DNA of 64,000 bases from Aromatoleum toluclasticum ATCC 700605 (GCF_000378245.1 NZ_KB899508.1:1-64000), one strand, 5' to 3'; positions 1 through 9,809 are shown, numbered from the stretch's first letter. The notes: generated by a model from the sequence alone, not told the origin. A program made the numbers and translations.

Positions 1-19
1 TAAAATGCGCAGCTCTGTT

Positions 20-95
<76 letters not shown>

Positions 96-114
96 ACGAA
101 GTAAAAAAGACGTT

Positions 115-190
115 GTCCCCATCGTCTAGAGGCCTAGGACACCGCCCTTTCACGGCGATAACCGGGGTTCGAATCCCCGTGGGGACGCCA
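115..190 (+). tRNA. tRNA-Glu (anticodon TTC)
   Basis: This is a 76-nt cloverleaf with encoded CCA. The acceptor stem GTCCCCA pairs with TGGGGAC. The anticodon loop CTTTCAC gives anticodon TTC, and the T-arm reads CCGGGGTTCGAATCCCCG. It starts 19 nt after tRNA-Ala, and the Ala-Glu-Asp order suggests a polycistronic tRNA precursor. Confidence 0.97.
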
Positions 191-254
191 GATCAAGCAT
201 GGCGTCGCACAGACGACTTGCAGTCGGCAAATATAGTCGGCAACTGGTCAGCGC

Positions 255-331
255 GGAGTGGTAGTTCAGTTGGTTAGAATACCGGCCTGTCACGCCGGGG
301 GTCGCGGGTTCGAGCCCCGTCCACTCCGCCA
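255..331 (+). tRNA. tRNA-Asp (anticodon GTC)
   Basis: This is a 77-nt cloverleaf with encoded CCA. The acceptor stem GGAGTGG pairs with CCACTCC. The anticodon stem CCGGC/GCCGG encloses CTGTCAC, giving anticodon GTC. It is the last tRNA of the cluster and is followed directly by an intrinsic terminator. Confidence 0.97.
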
Positions 332-338
332 ACAAATG

Positions 339-369
339 AAATGGGAGCCTTAGGGCTCCCATTTTTTTT
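339..369 (+). terminator. Intrinsic terminator of the tRNA cluster
   Basis: The arms AATGGGAGCC and GGGCTCCCATT form a stem of about ten pairs around a three-base loop, followed by a run of eight T. It lies 8 nt after tRNA-Asp and would end the three-tRNA transcript. Confidence 0.93.
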
Positions 370-550
370 GCTCCTGTATCGGCTTTCCCGAGGGCGGGCC
401 ATCTGAAGAGCTTCCGCTTGTGCTGCCTTGGGCGTCGTCACTGACGGGGCTTGCTGGCCCGCATCCCGACATTACGTTATAGTGCCATACGCATCAGTAT
501 GGTGTCGGTCAGTGATGGGCCGAACGTTACTTACCAAGGGAGCGGGAATA

Positions 551-1402
551 ATGAATCTAAAGAAGATCGGCGTCGTAGGCGCCGGCACGATGGGTAACGG
601 CATTACGCAAGCATTTGCTGTCGCCGGGTTCGACGTGGTGATGATGGACGTCTCCGAGGCGGCCGTGCAGCGCGGTCTGGCCACTCTGAGCGGGAGCCTC
701 GATCGTCTGGTCAAGAAGGAGAAGATGACCGGGACGCAGAAAGCGGAGACCCTTGCGCGTATTGCGACGGCCAGCGACGTCGGGGCGCTTGCGGATTGCG
801 ATCTCGTGATCGAGGCGGCGACCGAGAACCTCGAACTGAAGCTGAAGATCTTTGCGCAGCTCGATGCGACGCTAAAAACCGATGCGGTGCTGGCATCGAA
901 CACCTCGTCGATCTCGATCACCAAGCTCGCCGCCTCGACCAGGCGTGCGGACAGGGTTGTCGGCATGCACTTCTTCAATCCGGTGCCCATGATGGCGCTG
1001 GTCGAACTGATTCGCGGCCTGCAGACGTCCGATGCGACCTATGCCGCTGTCGAGACGGTCGCGAAGGCGATCGGCAAGACTCCCGTCCAGGTGCGCAACA
1101 GCCCGGGTTTCGTCGTCAATCGCCTGCTCTGCCCGATGATCAACGAGGCGATCTTTGCGCTGGGAGAAGGTCTTGCCACGGCCGCGGAGATCGACGAGGC
1201 AATGAAGCTCGGCTGCAATCACCCGATCGGGCCGCTGGCCCTCGCTGACATGATCGGCCTCGACGTCGAACTGGCGGTGATGCAGGTCCTGTTCGAGGGC
1301 TTCAAGGACCCGAAGTACCGCCCCGCGCCGCTGCTCGTCGAGATGGTCGAGGCGGGCTATCTTGGCCGCAAGTCCGGCAAGGGTTTCTACGACTACAAGT
1401 AA
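551..1402 (+). CDS. hbd: 3-hydroxybutyryl-CoA dehydrogenase
   Basis: This 283-aa protein belongs to the 3-hydroxyacyl-CoA dehydrogenase family and interconverts 3-hydroxybutyryl-CoA (and similar short acyl chains) with acetoacetyl-CoA using NAD(P). The N-terminus carries the Rossmann loop GAGTMG at residues 10-15. The catalytic His lies in GMHFFNPVP (His140), and the C-terminal dimerisation domain contains GFVVNRLL. The ATG at 551 is preceded by a purine-rich GGGAGCGGG; an upstream in-frame start would add about 40 residues not typical of the family. The gene is probably monocistronic, ending in a terminator at 1446-1476. A role in beta-oxidation, polyhydroxybutyrate or aromatic catabolism is inference. 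Confidence 0.93.
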   Translation: MNLKKIGVVGAGTMGNGITQAFAVAGFDVVMMDVSEAAVQRGLATLSGSLDRLVKKEKMTGTQKAETLARIATASDVGALADCDLVIEAATENLELKLKIFAQLDATLKTDAVLASNTSSISITKLAASTRRADRVVGMHFFNPVPMMALVELIRGLQTSDATYAAVETVAKAIGKTPVQVRNSPGFVVNRLLCPMINEAIFALGEGLATAAEIDEAMKLGCNHPIGPLALADMIGLDVELAVMQVLFEGFKDPKYRPAPLLVEMVEAGYLGRKSGKGFYDYK

Positions 1403-1445
1403 ACGCGCTGCGGCCTTCGTGGCCCCGTGTCCCGGTCGGGAAAAC

Positions 1446-1476
1446 AAAAACGCCACCGATGAGGTGGCTTTTTTTT
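1446..1476. terminator. Bidirectional terminator between hbd and rho
   Basis: The stem GCCACC/GGTGGC closes on the loop GATGA. It is followed by eight T on the plus strand and preceded by an A-rich tract that gives a T run on the minus strand. It sits between two convergent genes and can serve both. Confidence 0.85.
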
Positions 1477-1492
1477 GTTTTGACCGCCCAGG

Positions 1493-2752
1493 TCAGCCGC
1501 GGCGCATCGCGTCGAAGAACTCCGCGTTGCTCTTGGTCGCCTTGACCTTGTCCATCAGGAATTCCATCGCGTCGATGTCATCCATGCCGTACAGAAGTTT
1601 GCGCAGCACCCACACCTTCTGCAGTACATCCGATTTCATCAGCAGTTCCTCGCGACGCGTGCCGGAGCGATTGACGTTGATGGCTGGATACACACGCTTC
1701 TCGGCCATGCGGCGGTCGAGGTGCAATTCCATGTTGCCGGTGCCCTTGAACTCCTCATAGATCACCTCGTCCATGCGGCTTCCGGTGTCGATCAGGGCTG
1801 TCGCGATGATGGTCAACGAGCCGCCTTCCTCGATATTCCGCGCTGCGCCGAAGAAACGCTTGGGCTTCTGCAGGGCGTTTGCGTCGACACCGCCGGTGAG
1901 TACCTTGCCGGAGGCCGGGACCACGGTGTTGTAGGCCCGCGCGAGGCGCGTGAGCGAATCGAGCAGGATTACAACATCCTTCTTGTGTTCGGTGAGCCGC
2001 TTGGCTTTTTCGATGACCATCTCGGCGACCTGCACATGGCGCGAAGCAGGTTCGTCGAAGGTGGATGCCACCACCTCGCCCTTGACCGAGCGTTGCATTT
2101 CCGTGACTTCTTCAGGGCGCTCGTCGATCAGAAGGACAATGAGGACGACGTCCGGGTGGTTGGCCGAGATCGCGTGTGCAATGTGCTGCAGCATCACGGT
2201 CTTGCCGCTTTTCGGCGGCGCCACCAGCAGACCGCGCTGTCCCTTGCCGATCGGCGCGATCATGTCGATGATACGGCTGGTGATGTTCTCCTCGCCACGG
2301 ATGTCACGCTCGAGCTTCAGGCACTCGTTCGGGTGCAGTGGGGTGAGGTTCTCGAACAGGATCTTGTGTTTGCAGGCTTCGGGAGCCTGACCGTTGATCT
2401 TGTCGAGTTTCACCAGGGCGAAATAGCGCTCGCCATCCTTCGGGGTTCGGATCTCGCCCTCGATGGTGTCGCCGGTGTGCAGGTTGAAGCGGCGAATCTG
2501 TGACGGTGACACGTAGATGTCGTCAGTCCCCGCCAGGTACGAGATGTCGGGTGAGCGCAGGAAGCCGAATCCATCGGGCAGGACTTCGAGTGCGCCATCA
2601 CCATAGATCGGCTCGCCCTTTTTTGCGCGGTTCTTGAGCAGGGCAAAGACCAGTTCCTGCTTGCGCAAGCGGTTGGCGCCATCGATTTCGTTTTCGATGG
2701 CCATTTCCAGCAGCTGGCTGACGTGGAGAGACTTGAGCTCCGATAATTGCAT
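1493..2752 (-). CDS. rho: Transcription termination factor Rho
   Basis: This is the hexameric RNA-dependent ATPase that releases RNA from paused polymerase. At 419 aa it matches the usual length. The N-terminal domain begins MQLSELKSL, followed by an RNA-binding cold-shock-like fold (GFGFLRSP near 61-68). The ATPase domain has a P-loop APPKSGKT at 178-185, and the C-terminal half includes the Q-loop segment [18 protein letters not shown] start at 2866 would add 38 Pro/Ala-rich residues absent from the family, so the ATG at 2750-2752 is chosen, although no strong ribosome-binding site is visible. It lies downstream of trxA on the same strand, a conserved pairing. Confidence 0.97.
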   Translation of the reverse strand: MQLSELKSLHVSQLLEMAIENEIDGANRLRKQELVFALLKNRAKKGEPIYGDGALEVLPDGFGFLRSPDISYLAGTDDIYVSPSQIRRFNLHTGDTIEGEIRTPKDGERYFALVKLDKINGQAPEACKHKILFENLTPLHPNECLKLERDIRGEENITSRIIDMIAPIGKGQRGLLVAPPKSGKTVMLQHIAHAISANHPDVVLIVLLIDERPEEVTEMQRSVKGEVVASTFDEPASRHVQVAEMVIEKAKRLTEHKKDVVILLDSLTRLARAYNTVVPASGKVLTGGVDANALQKPKRFFGAARNIEEGGSLTIIATALIDTGSRMDEVIYEEFKGTGNMELHLDRRMAEKRVYPAINVNRSGTRREELLMKSDVLQKVWVLRKLLYGMDDIDAMEFLMDKVKATKSNAEFFDAMRRG

Positions 2753-2889
2753 GGCGAGAGGGCGCAACGGGGCGCAGGTGGATGAAACCGATGGAGGGGA
2801 GGGTGCTGCGGAAAGGTCTTGCTGCGGCGCCGGAAGGCCGGCTTCGGGAGCGGCGGCGCCGTGCAAGTAGGCCGGGACTTTAGCCCCGG

Positions 2890-3216
2890 TCAGAGATTGC
2901 TGTCAATGAAAGCCGTCAGTTGAGACTTCGAAAGCGCACCAACCTTGGTCGCTTCGACATTGCCGCCCTTGAAGAGCATCAGCGTCGGGATGCCCCGGAT
3001 GCCGAATTTCGCCGGCGTTTCCTGGTTTTCGTCGATATTGAGTTTGGCTACCTTGAGCTTGCCCGCATATTCCTTGGCGATGTCGTCGAGGATAGGGGCG
3101 ATCATCTTGCACGGGCCGCACCATTCGGCCCAGTAATCGACCAGCACCGGGGTTTGTGCCTCGAGCACCTCGGCCTGGAAGTTGCCGTCGGTGACGTAAT
3201 GGATATGCTCGCTCAT
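2890..3216 (-). CDS. trxA: Thioredoxin 1
   Basis: This 108-aa single thioredoxin fold carries the redox motif WCGPC at residues 32-36 (Cys33, Cys36) and the cis-Pro segment GIPTL. It reduces disulfides in cytosolic enzymes using electrons from thioredoxin reductase. The start at 3214-3216 has AGGA about seven bases upstream; an in-frame extension to 3285 looks like intergenic sequence. The gene is followed by rho after 137 bases, and its upstream region is shared with the divergent ferredoxin gene. Confidence 0.97.
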   Translation of the reverse strand: MSEHIHYVTDGNFQAEVLEAQTPVLVDYWAEWCGPCKMIAPILDDIAKEYAGKLKVAKLNIDENQETPAKFGIRGIPTLMLFKGGNVEATKVGALSKSQLTAFIDSNL

Positions 3217-3491
3217 GATTCCTCGCATCAGGGTCTTGCTGTCTTTCGGATTGGGAGTCGGGCCGGTACGGCCCTCGGGGACCATGGCAGGAGAGGCCTG
3301 CCACTACAGAGTGTCGGGAAAAGTTATGCCAAGCTGCCGCGCGCGTCAAGCATTTCGCCCTTTTTTGCCGTCTGTACGATCGGGGTTTGGCCGTTCGTGT
3401 GTCAAAACGGGGAGGCTCTCGGCTATATTGTCGAAGAAGCCGGAGCGCCCGGGGCGGTGCGTGCCGGCTTGACCAACTGGAGTTAAAGACG

Positions 3492-3815
3492 ATGGCCTAC
3501 GTAGTGACAGAAGCCTGCATCCGCTGCAAGTACACTGACTGTGTGGATGTGTGCCCCGTGGACTGCTTCCGCGAGGGTGCGAATTTTCTCGTGATCGATC
3601 CGACGGAGTGCATCGACTGCACCTTGTGTGTGGCTGAGTGCCCGGTCGAGGCCATCTATGCCGAGGACGACGTGCCCGAGGGGCAGCGCCATTTCATCGC
3701 CCTCAACGCGGATCTGGCGAAGGCGTGGAAACCGATCGTCGAGCGCAAGGATCCGCTCGCGGATGCCGACGAGTGGGCTGCCCGAAAGGACAAGCTGGGC
3801 GAACTGAAGCGCTGA
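3492..3815 (+). CDS. fdxA: 7Fe-8S ferredoxin (FdxA family)
   Basis: This 107-aa ferredoxin resembles Azotobacter ferredoxin I. By alignment to that family, Cys9, Cys17 and Cys50 would bind a [3Fe-4S] cluster, and Cys21, Cys40, Cys43 and Cys46 a [4Fe-4S] cluster; Cys12 and Cys25 are extra. The C-terminal helical extension after residue 60 is typical. The ATG at 3492 has GGAG upstream. The 275-base divergent spacer to trxA contains a weak promoter-like pair (TGTCAA at 3400 and TATATT at 3424). The electron partner is unknown from context. Confidence 0.94.
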   Translation: MAYVVTEACIRCKYTDCVDVCPVDCFREGANFLVIDPTECIDCTLCVAECPVEAIYAEDDVPEGQRHFIALNADLAKAWKPIVERKDPLADADEWAARKDKLGELKR

Positions 3816-3936
3816 GGCCGTGGGGACAGGCCTTTGGAGTCGGTTCGATTGTGCGTTCGCGTGGTCTTTTCCTGATCGGGACTATGCAATATCATGCACT
3901 TGGGTCAGTTGATATGAATTTGGAAAGGGGATTGGC

Positions 3937-4389
3937 ATGCTGGTGAGCGAGATTCTTGCGATCAAGGGCAAGGTGCTCTACACCATAGCGCCGAACAGGG
4001 GCCTTGCCGAGGCGGTCGAGGTCATGACCGAGCAGGATGTCGGTTCGCTCGTGGTCTTTTCGCACGGCCAGATGGTCGGCATGCTGACCTTCCGCGAAGT
4101 ATTGCGTTCGGTGCATAGGGGGGGCGCCGAATGGGCGAAGATGACGATCGAGGAGGCAATGTTGTCCGGCCCCATCGCGGCATCGCCGAACATGGAGATG
4201 GACGAGCTTCGGCGTCTCATGGTGGAACATCGCCAGCGCTATCTGCCGGTGATGGACGGGACGACGCTGCTCGGGGTCGTTTCTTTCCATGACGTGGCCA
4301 AGGCGGTGCTCGAGGAGCAAAGTTTCGAGAACCGCATGCTCAAGAATTACATCCGGAACTGGCCGCAGGAGCCGGGCGAAGAGGCCTGA
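3937..4389 (+). CDS. Two-CBS-domain protein
   Basis: This 150-aa protein consists almost entirely of a tandem CBS pair: residues 1-60 (including GSLVVFSHGQMVGMLTFREVL) and 70-130 (including RYLPVMDGTTLLGVVSFHDV). CBS pairs usually bind adenosyl nucleotides and act as energy or redox sensors. No catalytic domain is attached, so the partner is unknown. The start is well supported by AAAGGGG seven bases upstream. It lies 121 bases after fdxA and could be cotranscribed with it. Confidence 0.88.
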   Translation: MLVSEILAIKGKVLYTIAPNRGLAEAVEVMTEQDVGSLVVFSHGQMVGMLTFREVLRSVHRGGAEWAKMTIEEAMLSGPIAASPNMEMDELRRLMVEHRQRYLPVMDGTTLLGVVSFHDVAKAVLEEQSFENRMLKNYIRNWPQEPGEEA

Positions 4390-4591
4390 GGCAAGGCAGG
4401 CCGGTCCTGCCGCAGTTCCTTCCTCGCGCCGGGAGGTGCGAGGGACAAGGCACAACACGACCTTCGCCCGATGAGGCGTGGGCATGCAGCTGGAAGCCGG
4501 TGGCGCGGACGACGCGTTGCCGGCGATGCCTCGGGAGGGCACCGCCGGGTGTTGCTGGTCCGGCGCCGATTCCAACTGTTGGAGGAGTGCT

Positions 4592-6259
4592 GTGGAAAAA
4601 ATATGGCTTAAAAGCTATCCGCCCGGAGTTCCCGCGGAAATCGACGTAAACGAGTTCACGTCGCTTGCCGACGTGTTTTCCAAGGGGGTGCGAGAGTTCG
4701 CCGACCGCGTCGCCTACGTGAATATGGGGAAATCCATCACGTACGCGGAGCTGGACCGCCTTTCGGCGCAGTTTGCCGGTTATCTGCAGGGCGAACTGAA
4801 GTTGCCGCGCGGGGCCCGCGTGGCATTGATGATGCCCAACCTCCTGCAGTACCCGATCGCGATGTTCGGCGCCTTGCGTGCCGGCTATACGGTCGTCAAC
4901 GTGAATCCTCTCTACACCGCCCGGGAGCTCGAGCACCAGCTCAGGGATTCGGGGGCGGACACGATCGTCATCGTGGAAAATTTCGCGCGCACGCTCGAGG
5001 ACGTCCTGCAGCGCCTGCAAGTGCGCAACGTCGTGGTGACCAGTCTCGGCGAGTTGCTCGGTTTCCCGAAGAGCATGCTGGTAGACCTCGTCGTGCGCCA
5101 CGTCAAGAAGATGGTGCCGTCGTGGAAGATCCCGGGCTGCGTGCGGTTCTCGGAGGCTCTGGCAACGGGCGGACGTCATCCGCTGCAGGCGGTGGAGATC
5201 GGTCATGATGACGTCGCCTATCTCCAATATACCGGCGGCACGACAGGCGTGGCGAAAGGTGCGGTCCTGACGCATGGGAATGTCATTGCGAACCTGCAGC
5301 AGGCGCATGCATGGATCAAGCCCTATCTGCGAAAGGAGGGGGAGATCATCATCACCGCCTTGCCCCTTTATCACATCTTCTCGCTGACGGCGAACTGCCT
5401 GACATTTTTCAGGGTCGGAGCGATGAACGTGCTGATCACCAATCCGCGTGATATTCCCGGGTTCGTCAAGGAGCTCGCGAAATACCGGTTTACAGCGATT
5501 ACCGGTGTGAACACGCTGTTCAACGCGCTGCTGAACAACGAGGACTTCAGCAAACTCGATTTTGCATCCCTGCACATAACGTTGGGTGGCGGCATGGCCG
5601 TCCAGCAAGCCGTGGCCGAAAAGTGGCGTCGCGTGACCGGGCGCCCGCTCGTGGAGGCTTACGGTCTGACCGAAACGTCTCCGGCGGTGACGATCAATCC
5701 GCTCGATTTGCCGCAGTTCAACCATTCGATCGGGCTGCCGGTCTCGTCGACGGAGGTCAGCATCCGGGGTGACAGTGGAGAGGAGGTGCCCCTGGGGCAG
5801 CCGGGCGAGCTGTGCGTGCGCGGCCCGCAGGTGACGCGGGGATACTGGCAGCGGCCGGAGGAGACGGCCAATGCCTTTACCGCGGACGGTTTCCTGCGTA
5901 CCGGAGACGTGGCGACCATCGACGAACGCGGTTTCGTCCGTATCGTCGATCGCAAGAAGGACATGATCCTTGTGTCGGGCTTCAACGTCTTTCCGAACGA
6001 GGTCGAGGATGTTATCGCCAGCCATCCGGGGGTGCTCGAGGTGGCAGCCGTCGGAGTGCCGGATGAACGGACGGGCGAAGCGGTGAAGGTGTTCATCGTG
6101 CGCAAGGACCCCGCCCTGACGAAAGAGGACATCGTCGCGCATTGCCGGACGAATCTGACCGCCTACAAGGTGCCGCATCTGGTCGAGTTTCGTGAGGAGT
6201 TGCCGAAGACGAACGTCGGAAAGATCCTGCGGCGACTCCTGCGTGACGGGCAGGCGTGA
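4592..6259 (+). CDS. fadD: Long-chain fatty acid-CoA ligase
   Basis: This 555-aa ANL-superfamily enzyme adenylates long-chain fatty acids and transfers them to CoA. It matches E. coli FadD along its length, including the start [14 protein letters not shown], the ATP-binding motif [11 protein letters not shown] at 213-223, [19 protein letters not shown], and the C-terminal FADS motif around [13 protein letters not shown] with [19 protein letters not shown]. The GTG start at 4592 follows GGAGGAG at 4581 and aligns with family N-termini; an upstream ATG at 4478 would add 38 low-similarity residues. The protein is peripheral to the inner membrane and feeds beta-oxidation. Confidence 0.95.
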   Translation: MEKIWLKSYPPGVPAEIDVNEFTSLADVFSKGVREFADRVAYVNMGKSITYAELDRLSAQFAGYLQGELKLPRGARVALMMPNLLQYPIAMFGALRAGYTVVNVNPLYTARELEHQLRDSGADTIVIVENFARTLEDVLQRLQVRNVVVTSLGELLGFPKSMLVDLVVRHVKKMVPSWKIPGCVRFSEALATGGRHPLQAVEIGHDDVAYLQYTGGTTGVAKGAVLTHGNVIANLQQAHAWIKPYLRKEGEIIITALPLYHIFSLTANCLTFFRVGAMNVLITNPRDIPGFVKELAKYRFTAITGVNTLFNALLNNEDFSKLDFASLHITLGGGMAVQQAVAEKWRRVTGRPLVEAYGLTETSPAVTINPLDLPQFNHSIGLPVSSTEVSIRGDSGEEVPLGQPGELCVRGPQVTRGYWQRPEETANAFTADGFLRTGDVATIDERGFVRIVDRKKDMILVSGFNVFPNEVEDVIASHPGVLEVAAVGVPDERTGEAVKVFIVRKDPALTKEDIVAHCRTNLTAYKVPHLVEFREELPKTNVGKILRRLLRDGQA

Positions 6260-6269
6260 ACCACGTTGC

Positions 6270-6298
6270 TTGTGTTTCCGTCGTGCCTGTGTTTATAT
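6270..6298 (+). promoter_or_regulatory. Candidate sigma-70 promoter of the ilv leader
   Basis: TTGTGT (6270-6275) and TTATAT (6293-6298) are separated by 17 bases and lie 30 bases upstream of the ilv leader peptide start, in the only non-coding stretch between fadD and ilvB. The match to consensus is moderate, so position is the main support. Confidence 0.45.
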
Positions 6299-6327
6299 CT
6301 GACCGCTAACTTCTTGTTGTTGTCCTG

Positions 6328-6414
6328 ATGACCCACCTGGTTCGCGCCCTCGTCGTAGTAAGCCTGTCCGTACGCGTAGTAGTACGCGTAGGCGATCGCG
6401 CGTCTCGAGGGTAA
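6328..6414 (+). CDS. ivbL: ilvBN leader peptide (Val/Leu attenuator peptide)
   Basis: This open frame of 28 codons runs from ATG to TAA. Nine codons are valine, seven of them GTA, including the cluster GTA CGC GTA GTA GTA CGC GTA. Three are leucine and none is isoleucine. It ends 24 bases before a strong terminator hairpin and just upstream of acetohydroxyacid synthase genes. This is the arrangement of amino-acid attenuators: ribosome stalling at Val or Leu codons would prevent terminator formation. The absence of Ile codons parallels the E. coli ilvBN leader (ivbL) rather than the ilvGMEDA leader. No clear ribosome-binding site is visible. It is an unusually Val-rich and readable example. 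Confidence 0.88.
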   Translation: MTHLVRALVVVSLSVRVVVRVGDRASRG

Positions 6415-6438
6415 GGACAGAAGCAAGCAACGGATTCC

Positions 6439-6480
6439 AACCCCCGCCGGCGCGCAAGCCCGGCGGGGGTTTTGTTTTTT
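6439..6480 (+). terminator. ilvBN attenuator terminator
   Basis: A perfect 12-bp stem (6439-6450 with 6460-6471) closes a 9-base loop and runs into TTTTGTTTTTT. It lies between the leader peptide stop and the ilvB start, so it is the terminator form of the attenuator. The competing antiterminator was not resolved by eye. Confidence 0.93.
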
Positions 6481-6525
6481 GCGCCGCCGGTTTTGATGCC
6501 CGACACCGAACCGAAGGAGCGCAAG

Positions 6526-8193
6526 ATGATGCAGATGACCGGCGCCGAGTTGATCGTGCGCCTGCTTGAACGGCAGGGTATTCGTACCATTGCAGGGATT
6601 CCCGGGGGGGCGATCCTGCCCCTGTACGATGCCTTGTCGGGTAGCGACATCATCCGCCACGTGCTCGCGCGTCACGAGCAAGGCGCGGGCTTCATGGCAC
6701 AAGGCATGGCGCGGGTGTCCGGGCGTCCCGAAGTGTGTTTTGCGTCCAGTGGTCCGGGTGCCACGAATCTGGTGACGGCGATCGCGGATGCGCGTCTCGA
6801 TTCGATCCCGATGGTCGCGATCACCGGCCAGGTGCCGCTGTCGATGATCGGCACGGACGCCTTCCAGGAAGTCGATATCTACGGCATGACCGTGCCGATC
6901 ACCAAGCACAACTTCCTCGTCAGGTCCGCGGCGGATCTGCTGGAGGTGATCCCGCAGGCGTTCCGCATTGCGATGTCCGGCCGCCCCGGCCCGGTGCTCG
7001 TCGATATCCCGAAGGACGTGCAGAACCAGATCGTGAGCTTCGATGCCTACCCCGAGCCAGCCGTGCCGGATTCGATGCCCGTGCCGGACATGGCCGCGAT
7101 CGAGTCTGCGGCGAAGATGATCGACGAGGCGGAGCGCCCGGTGCTGTATCTGGGCGGGGGTGTGGTGCATTCGGGGGCATCGCGGCTGGCGGTTACGCTG
7201 GCGGAGCAGGCGGGATTGCCGACGACGATGACGTTGATGGCGCTGGGTACGATGCCTATCGACCATCCCCTGTCCATCGGCATGCTCGGCATGCATGCGG
7301 CGCGCTACACGAACTTCATCCTCGAGGAGTCGGACCTGCTGATCTGTGTCGGTGCGCGCTTCGATGATCGGGCCATCGGCAAGGCGGCGCAGTTCTGCCC
7401 CAATGCGCAGATCATCCACATCGACATCGACCCGGCCGAACTGCACAAGATCAAGACCGCCCATGTGGCGATCAACGGTGATGTCGCGACCGTCCTGGAG
7501 GCTTTGCTTCCGCGCGTGAAGCAAAGCTTGCGCAAGCGCTGGCTGTCTCACGTGGATGGCCTGAAGTCGCGTTTTCCGATGGCGATGCCCGGGCGGGACG
7601 ATCCGCGCACCCACTATGGTCTGGTGCATGCAGTCGCGGCCGCGCTGGACAACGAGGCCGTCATAGCGACCGACGTGGGACAGCACCAGATGTGGGTGGC
7701 CCAGGCCTATCCGTTCCGGCGTCCGCGTCAGTGGCTGACCTCGGGCGGCCTCGGGACGATGGGTTTCGGGGTGCCGGCCGCGATCGGCGCCGCGCTCTCC
7801 GAGCCCGATCGTACCGTGGTGTGTTTCACGGGTGATGGCAGCTTCAAGATGAACATCCAGGAGCTTGCGACGCTCGCCGAGGAGGGGCTGAACGTCAAGA
7901 TCGTGCTGATGAACAACAACTCGCTTGGCCTGGTGTACCAGCAGCAGAACCTGTTTTACGGCAAGCGCGTGTTTGCGTCGAAGTACCGCGGCGAGCCCGA
8001 TTTCCTGAAGATTGCCGAGGGCTTCGGCATCGCGGCGGTGGATCTGGACAGTTCGCCGAATCCGCGTGCGACGCTCGCGCAGGCGCTGCAAAGCCGTGGG
8101 CCGTGCCTGATCCACGCGTCGATCAGCCGCGAGGAATTCGTCTACCCGATGGTGCCGCCGGGCGCTGCCAACACTGAAATGATCGGAGGTTGA
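6526..8193 (+). CDS. ilvB: Acetohydroxyacid synthase I-type large subunit
   Basis: This 555-aa ThDP enzyme condenses two pyruvates to acetolactate, or pyruvate with 2-oxobutyrate, the first common step of Val/Leu/Ile synthesis. The catalytic Glu is in RHEQGAG (Glu51). The ThDP-Mg motif starts at GDGS (Gly436) and ends in NNN. The sequence resembles E. coli IlvB (AHAS I) closely, for example in IPGGAILPLYDALS and ITGQVPLSMIGTDAFQEVD. The start at 6526 is preceded by AAGGAG; an upstream TTG at 6472 lies inside the terminator T-tract and is rejected. The stop is two bases from the small-subunit start. Confidence 0.94.
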   Translation: MMQMTGAELIVRLLERQGIRTIAGIPGGAILPLYDALSGSDIIRHVLARHEQGAGFMAQGMARVSGRPEVCFASSGPGATNLVTAIADARLDSIPMVAITGQVPLSMIGTDAFQEVDIYGMTVPITKHNFLVRSAADLLEVIPQAFRIAMSGRPGPVLVDIPKDVQNQIVSFDAYPEPAVPDSMPVPDMAAIESAAKMIDEAERPVLYLGGGVVHSGASRLAVTLAEQAGLPTTMTLMALGTMPIDHPLSIGMLGMHAARYTNFILEESDLLICVGARFDDRAIGKAAQFCPNAQIIHIDIDPAELHKIKTAHVAINGDVATVLEALLPRVKQSLRKRWLSHVDGLKSRFPMAMPGRDDPRTHYGLVHAVAAALDNEAVIATDVGQHQMWVAQAYPFRRPRQWLTSGGLGTMGFGVPAAIGAALSEPDRTVVCFTGDGSFKMNIQELATLAEEGLNVKIVLMNNNSLGLVYQQQNLFYGKRVFASKYRGEPDFLKIAEGFGIAAVDLDSSPNPRATLAQALQSRGPCLIHASISREEFVYPMVPPGAANTEMIGG

Positions 8194-8195
8194 AC

Positions 8196-8510
8196 ATGAT
8201 CGAGCAAGTCGCCGAGCCCCTGCAGCAACAAGGCTTCGCCAAGGTGGTGCTGGAACTGGAAGTGAATAACCACCCGGGCGTGATGAGCCACATCTGCAAC
8301 CTGTTCGCCCGCAGGGCGTTCAACGTCGAGGGCATTCTTTGCATGCCGATGTCGGACGCGAGCCGCAGCCGTATCTGGTTGCTGGTGTTCGAGGATCAGC
8401 GTCTCGAACAGATGGTGTTGCAGGTCGAGAAGCTGGTCGACGTGCTTTCGGTGCGCCGGCACGGTGCGGAGCACGAAGTCTTCGAGCGTCTCGAGAAGTA
8501 CTTTCATTGA
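8196..8510 (+). CDS. ilvN: Acetohydroxyacid synthase I-type regulatory subunit
   Basis: At 104 aa this is the short, single-ACT-domain form of the AHAS small subunit, which binds valine and stimulates the large subunit. NNHPGVMSHICNLFARRAFN is nearly identical to E. coli IlvN, whereas IlvH-type subunits are about 160 aa with a second domain. GGAGG at 8185-8189 sits inside the end of ilvB, and the ATG is two bases after the ilvB stop. No ilvC follows; the next gene is aroC. Confidence 0.93.
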   Translation: MIEQVAEPLQQQGFAKVVLELEVNNHPGVMSHICNLFARRAFNVEGILCMPMSDASRSRIWLLVFEDQRLEQMVLQVEKLVDVLSVRRHGAEHEVFERLEKYFH

Positions 8511-8612
8511 TGCCCGACCGGGCGAATCGCCCGGTTGCCGTCCGGGAGGGGCCTGGTGGCGCTGTGTTAAACTGCAATGCTCCTTCCGATTCACGTACTG
8601 GTCGAGATTGCG

Positions 8613-9746
8613 ATGTCCGGCAACACCCTAGGCAAACTCTTTTGTGTCACCTCCTTCGGTGAATCCCACGGCCCGGCGATCGGCTGTGTCGTGGACGGGT
8701 GTCCGCCGGGGCTGCCGATTTCGGTCGAAGAGATCCAGGTCGAGCTCGATCGTCGCAAGCCCGGCACTTCGCGCCACGTGACCCAGCGCCGTGAGCCGGA
8801 CGAGGTGGAGATCCTGTCCGGAGTATTCGAGGGGGTGACGACCGGTACGCCGATCGCCCTCCTGATCCGCAACCAGGATCAACGCTCGCGTGACTACGGC
8901 AACATTGCCGAGACTTTCCGTCCCGGGCATGCGGACTACGAGTACTGGCAGAAATACGGAATTCGTGACTATCGTGGCGGCGGGCGGGCGTCCGCGCGCG
9001 AGACGGCGGTGCGGGTGGCTGCCGGCGCGATCGCACGAAAGTGGCTGAGGGAGCGTTACGGCGTCGCGATCCGCGGCTTCATGTCGCAGCTCGGGCCCAT
9101 TCCGATTCCCTTCGAGAGTTGGGATGAGGTTGCGCGTAACCCGTTCTTTGCGCCTAATGCCGGAATCGTTCCGCAGCTCGAGGCCTACATGGACGAGCTG
9201 CGCAAGTCCGGGGATTCGATCGGCGCGCGCATCGACGTCGTCGCCACGGGCGTTCCGGTGGGCTGGGGGGAACCGGTCTATGACCGGCTGGACGCCGACA
9301 TCGCGTATGCGATGATGGGCATCAATGCCGTGAAGGGCGTCGAGATCGGGGCCGGTTTCGAGTGCGTGACGCAGCGCGGCACCGAACACTCGGACGAGAT
9401 GACGCCCGAGGGCTACCTGACGAACAACGCGGGCGGTGTGCTCGGTGGCATTTCCAGTGGTCAGGACATCATCGTGAGCATGGCGGTGAAGCCGACCTCC
9501 AGCATCCGTCTCGATCGCCGCTCGATCGACAAGCAGGGCAACCCGGTGATCGTGAATACTCAGGGCCGGCACGACCCCTGCGTCGGCATCCGTGCGACCC
9601 CCATCGCCGAGGCGATGCTGGCGATCGTGCTCATGGATCATGCGTTACGTCATCGCGCGCAATGTGGCGACGTGACGACCGGGACGCCCAGGATCGCACG
9701 GCTGGCGCCGCAGGGCGTGCAGCGCGTCTCGCCTCCGCGCGCGTGA
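8613..9746 (+). CDS. aroC: Chorismate synthase
   Basis: This 377-aa enzyme makes chorismate from EPSP by anti-1,4 elimination using reduced FMN. Signatures are [20 protein letters not shown] at the N-terminus, the motif [20 protein letters not shown], and [12 protein letters not shown] with the C-terminal [17 protein letters not shown]. The ATG at 8613 fits family starts; it has only a weak ribosome-binding site. The C-terminus is slightly longer than in E. coli (361 aa). It supplies aromatic amino acid and folate synthesis, including the trp genes in this window. Confidence 0.96.
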   Translation: MSGNTLGKLFCVTSFGESHGPAIGCVVDGCPPGLPISVEEIQVELDRRKPGTSRHVTQRREPDEVEILSGVFEGVTTGTPIALLIRNQDQRSRDYGNIAETFRPGHADYEYWQKYGIRDYRGGGRASARETAVRVAAGAIARKWLRERYGVAIRGFMSQLGPIPIPFESWDEVARNPFFAPNAGIVPQLEAYMDELRKSGDSIGARIDVVATGVPVGWGEPVYDRLDADIAYAMMGINAVKGVEIGAGFECVTQRGTEHSDEMTPEGYLTNNAGGVLGGISSGQDIIVSMAVKPTSSIRLDRRSIDKQGNPVIVNTQGRHDPCVGIRATPIAEAMLAIVLMDHALRHRAQCGDVTTGTPRIARLAPQGVQRVSPPRA

Positions 9747-9809
9747 GTTCGGCGGAGTTGTCGGTGTCGAGGACCGGACCCCTCGCCGGCCTCCGGGGCG
9801 TGGCCTGAA

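Noticed and set aside
2753-2866. Longer start for Rho
   Set aside because: It would add 38 Pro/Ala/Ser-rich residues not seen in the family; the MQLSELK start gives the normal 419-aa length.
4340-8115. Long minus-strand frames antisense to fadD and ilvB
   Set aside because: They are shadows of well-conserved genes, with no recognisable domain and no ribosome-binding sites.
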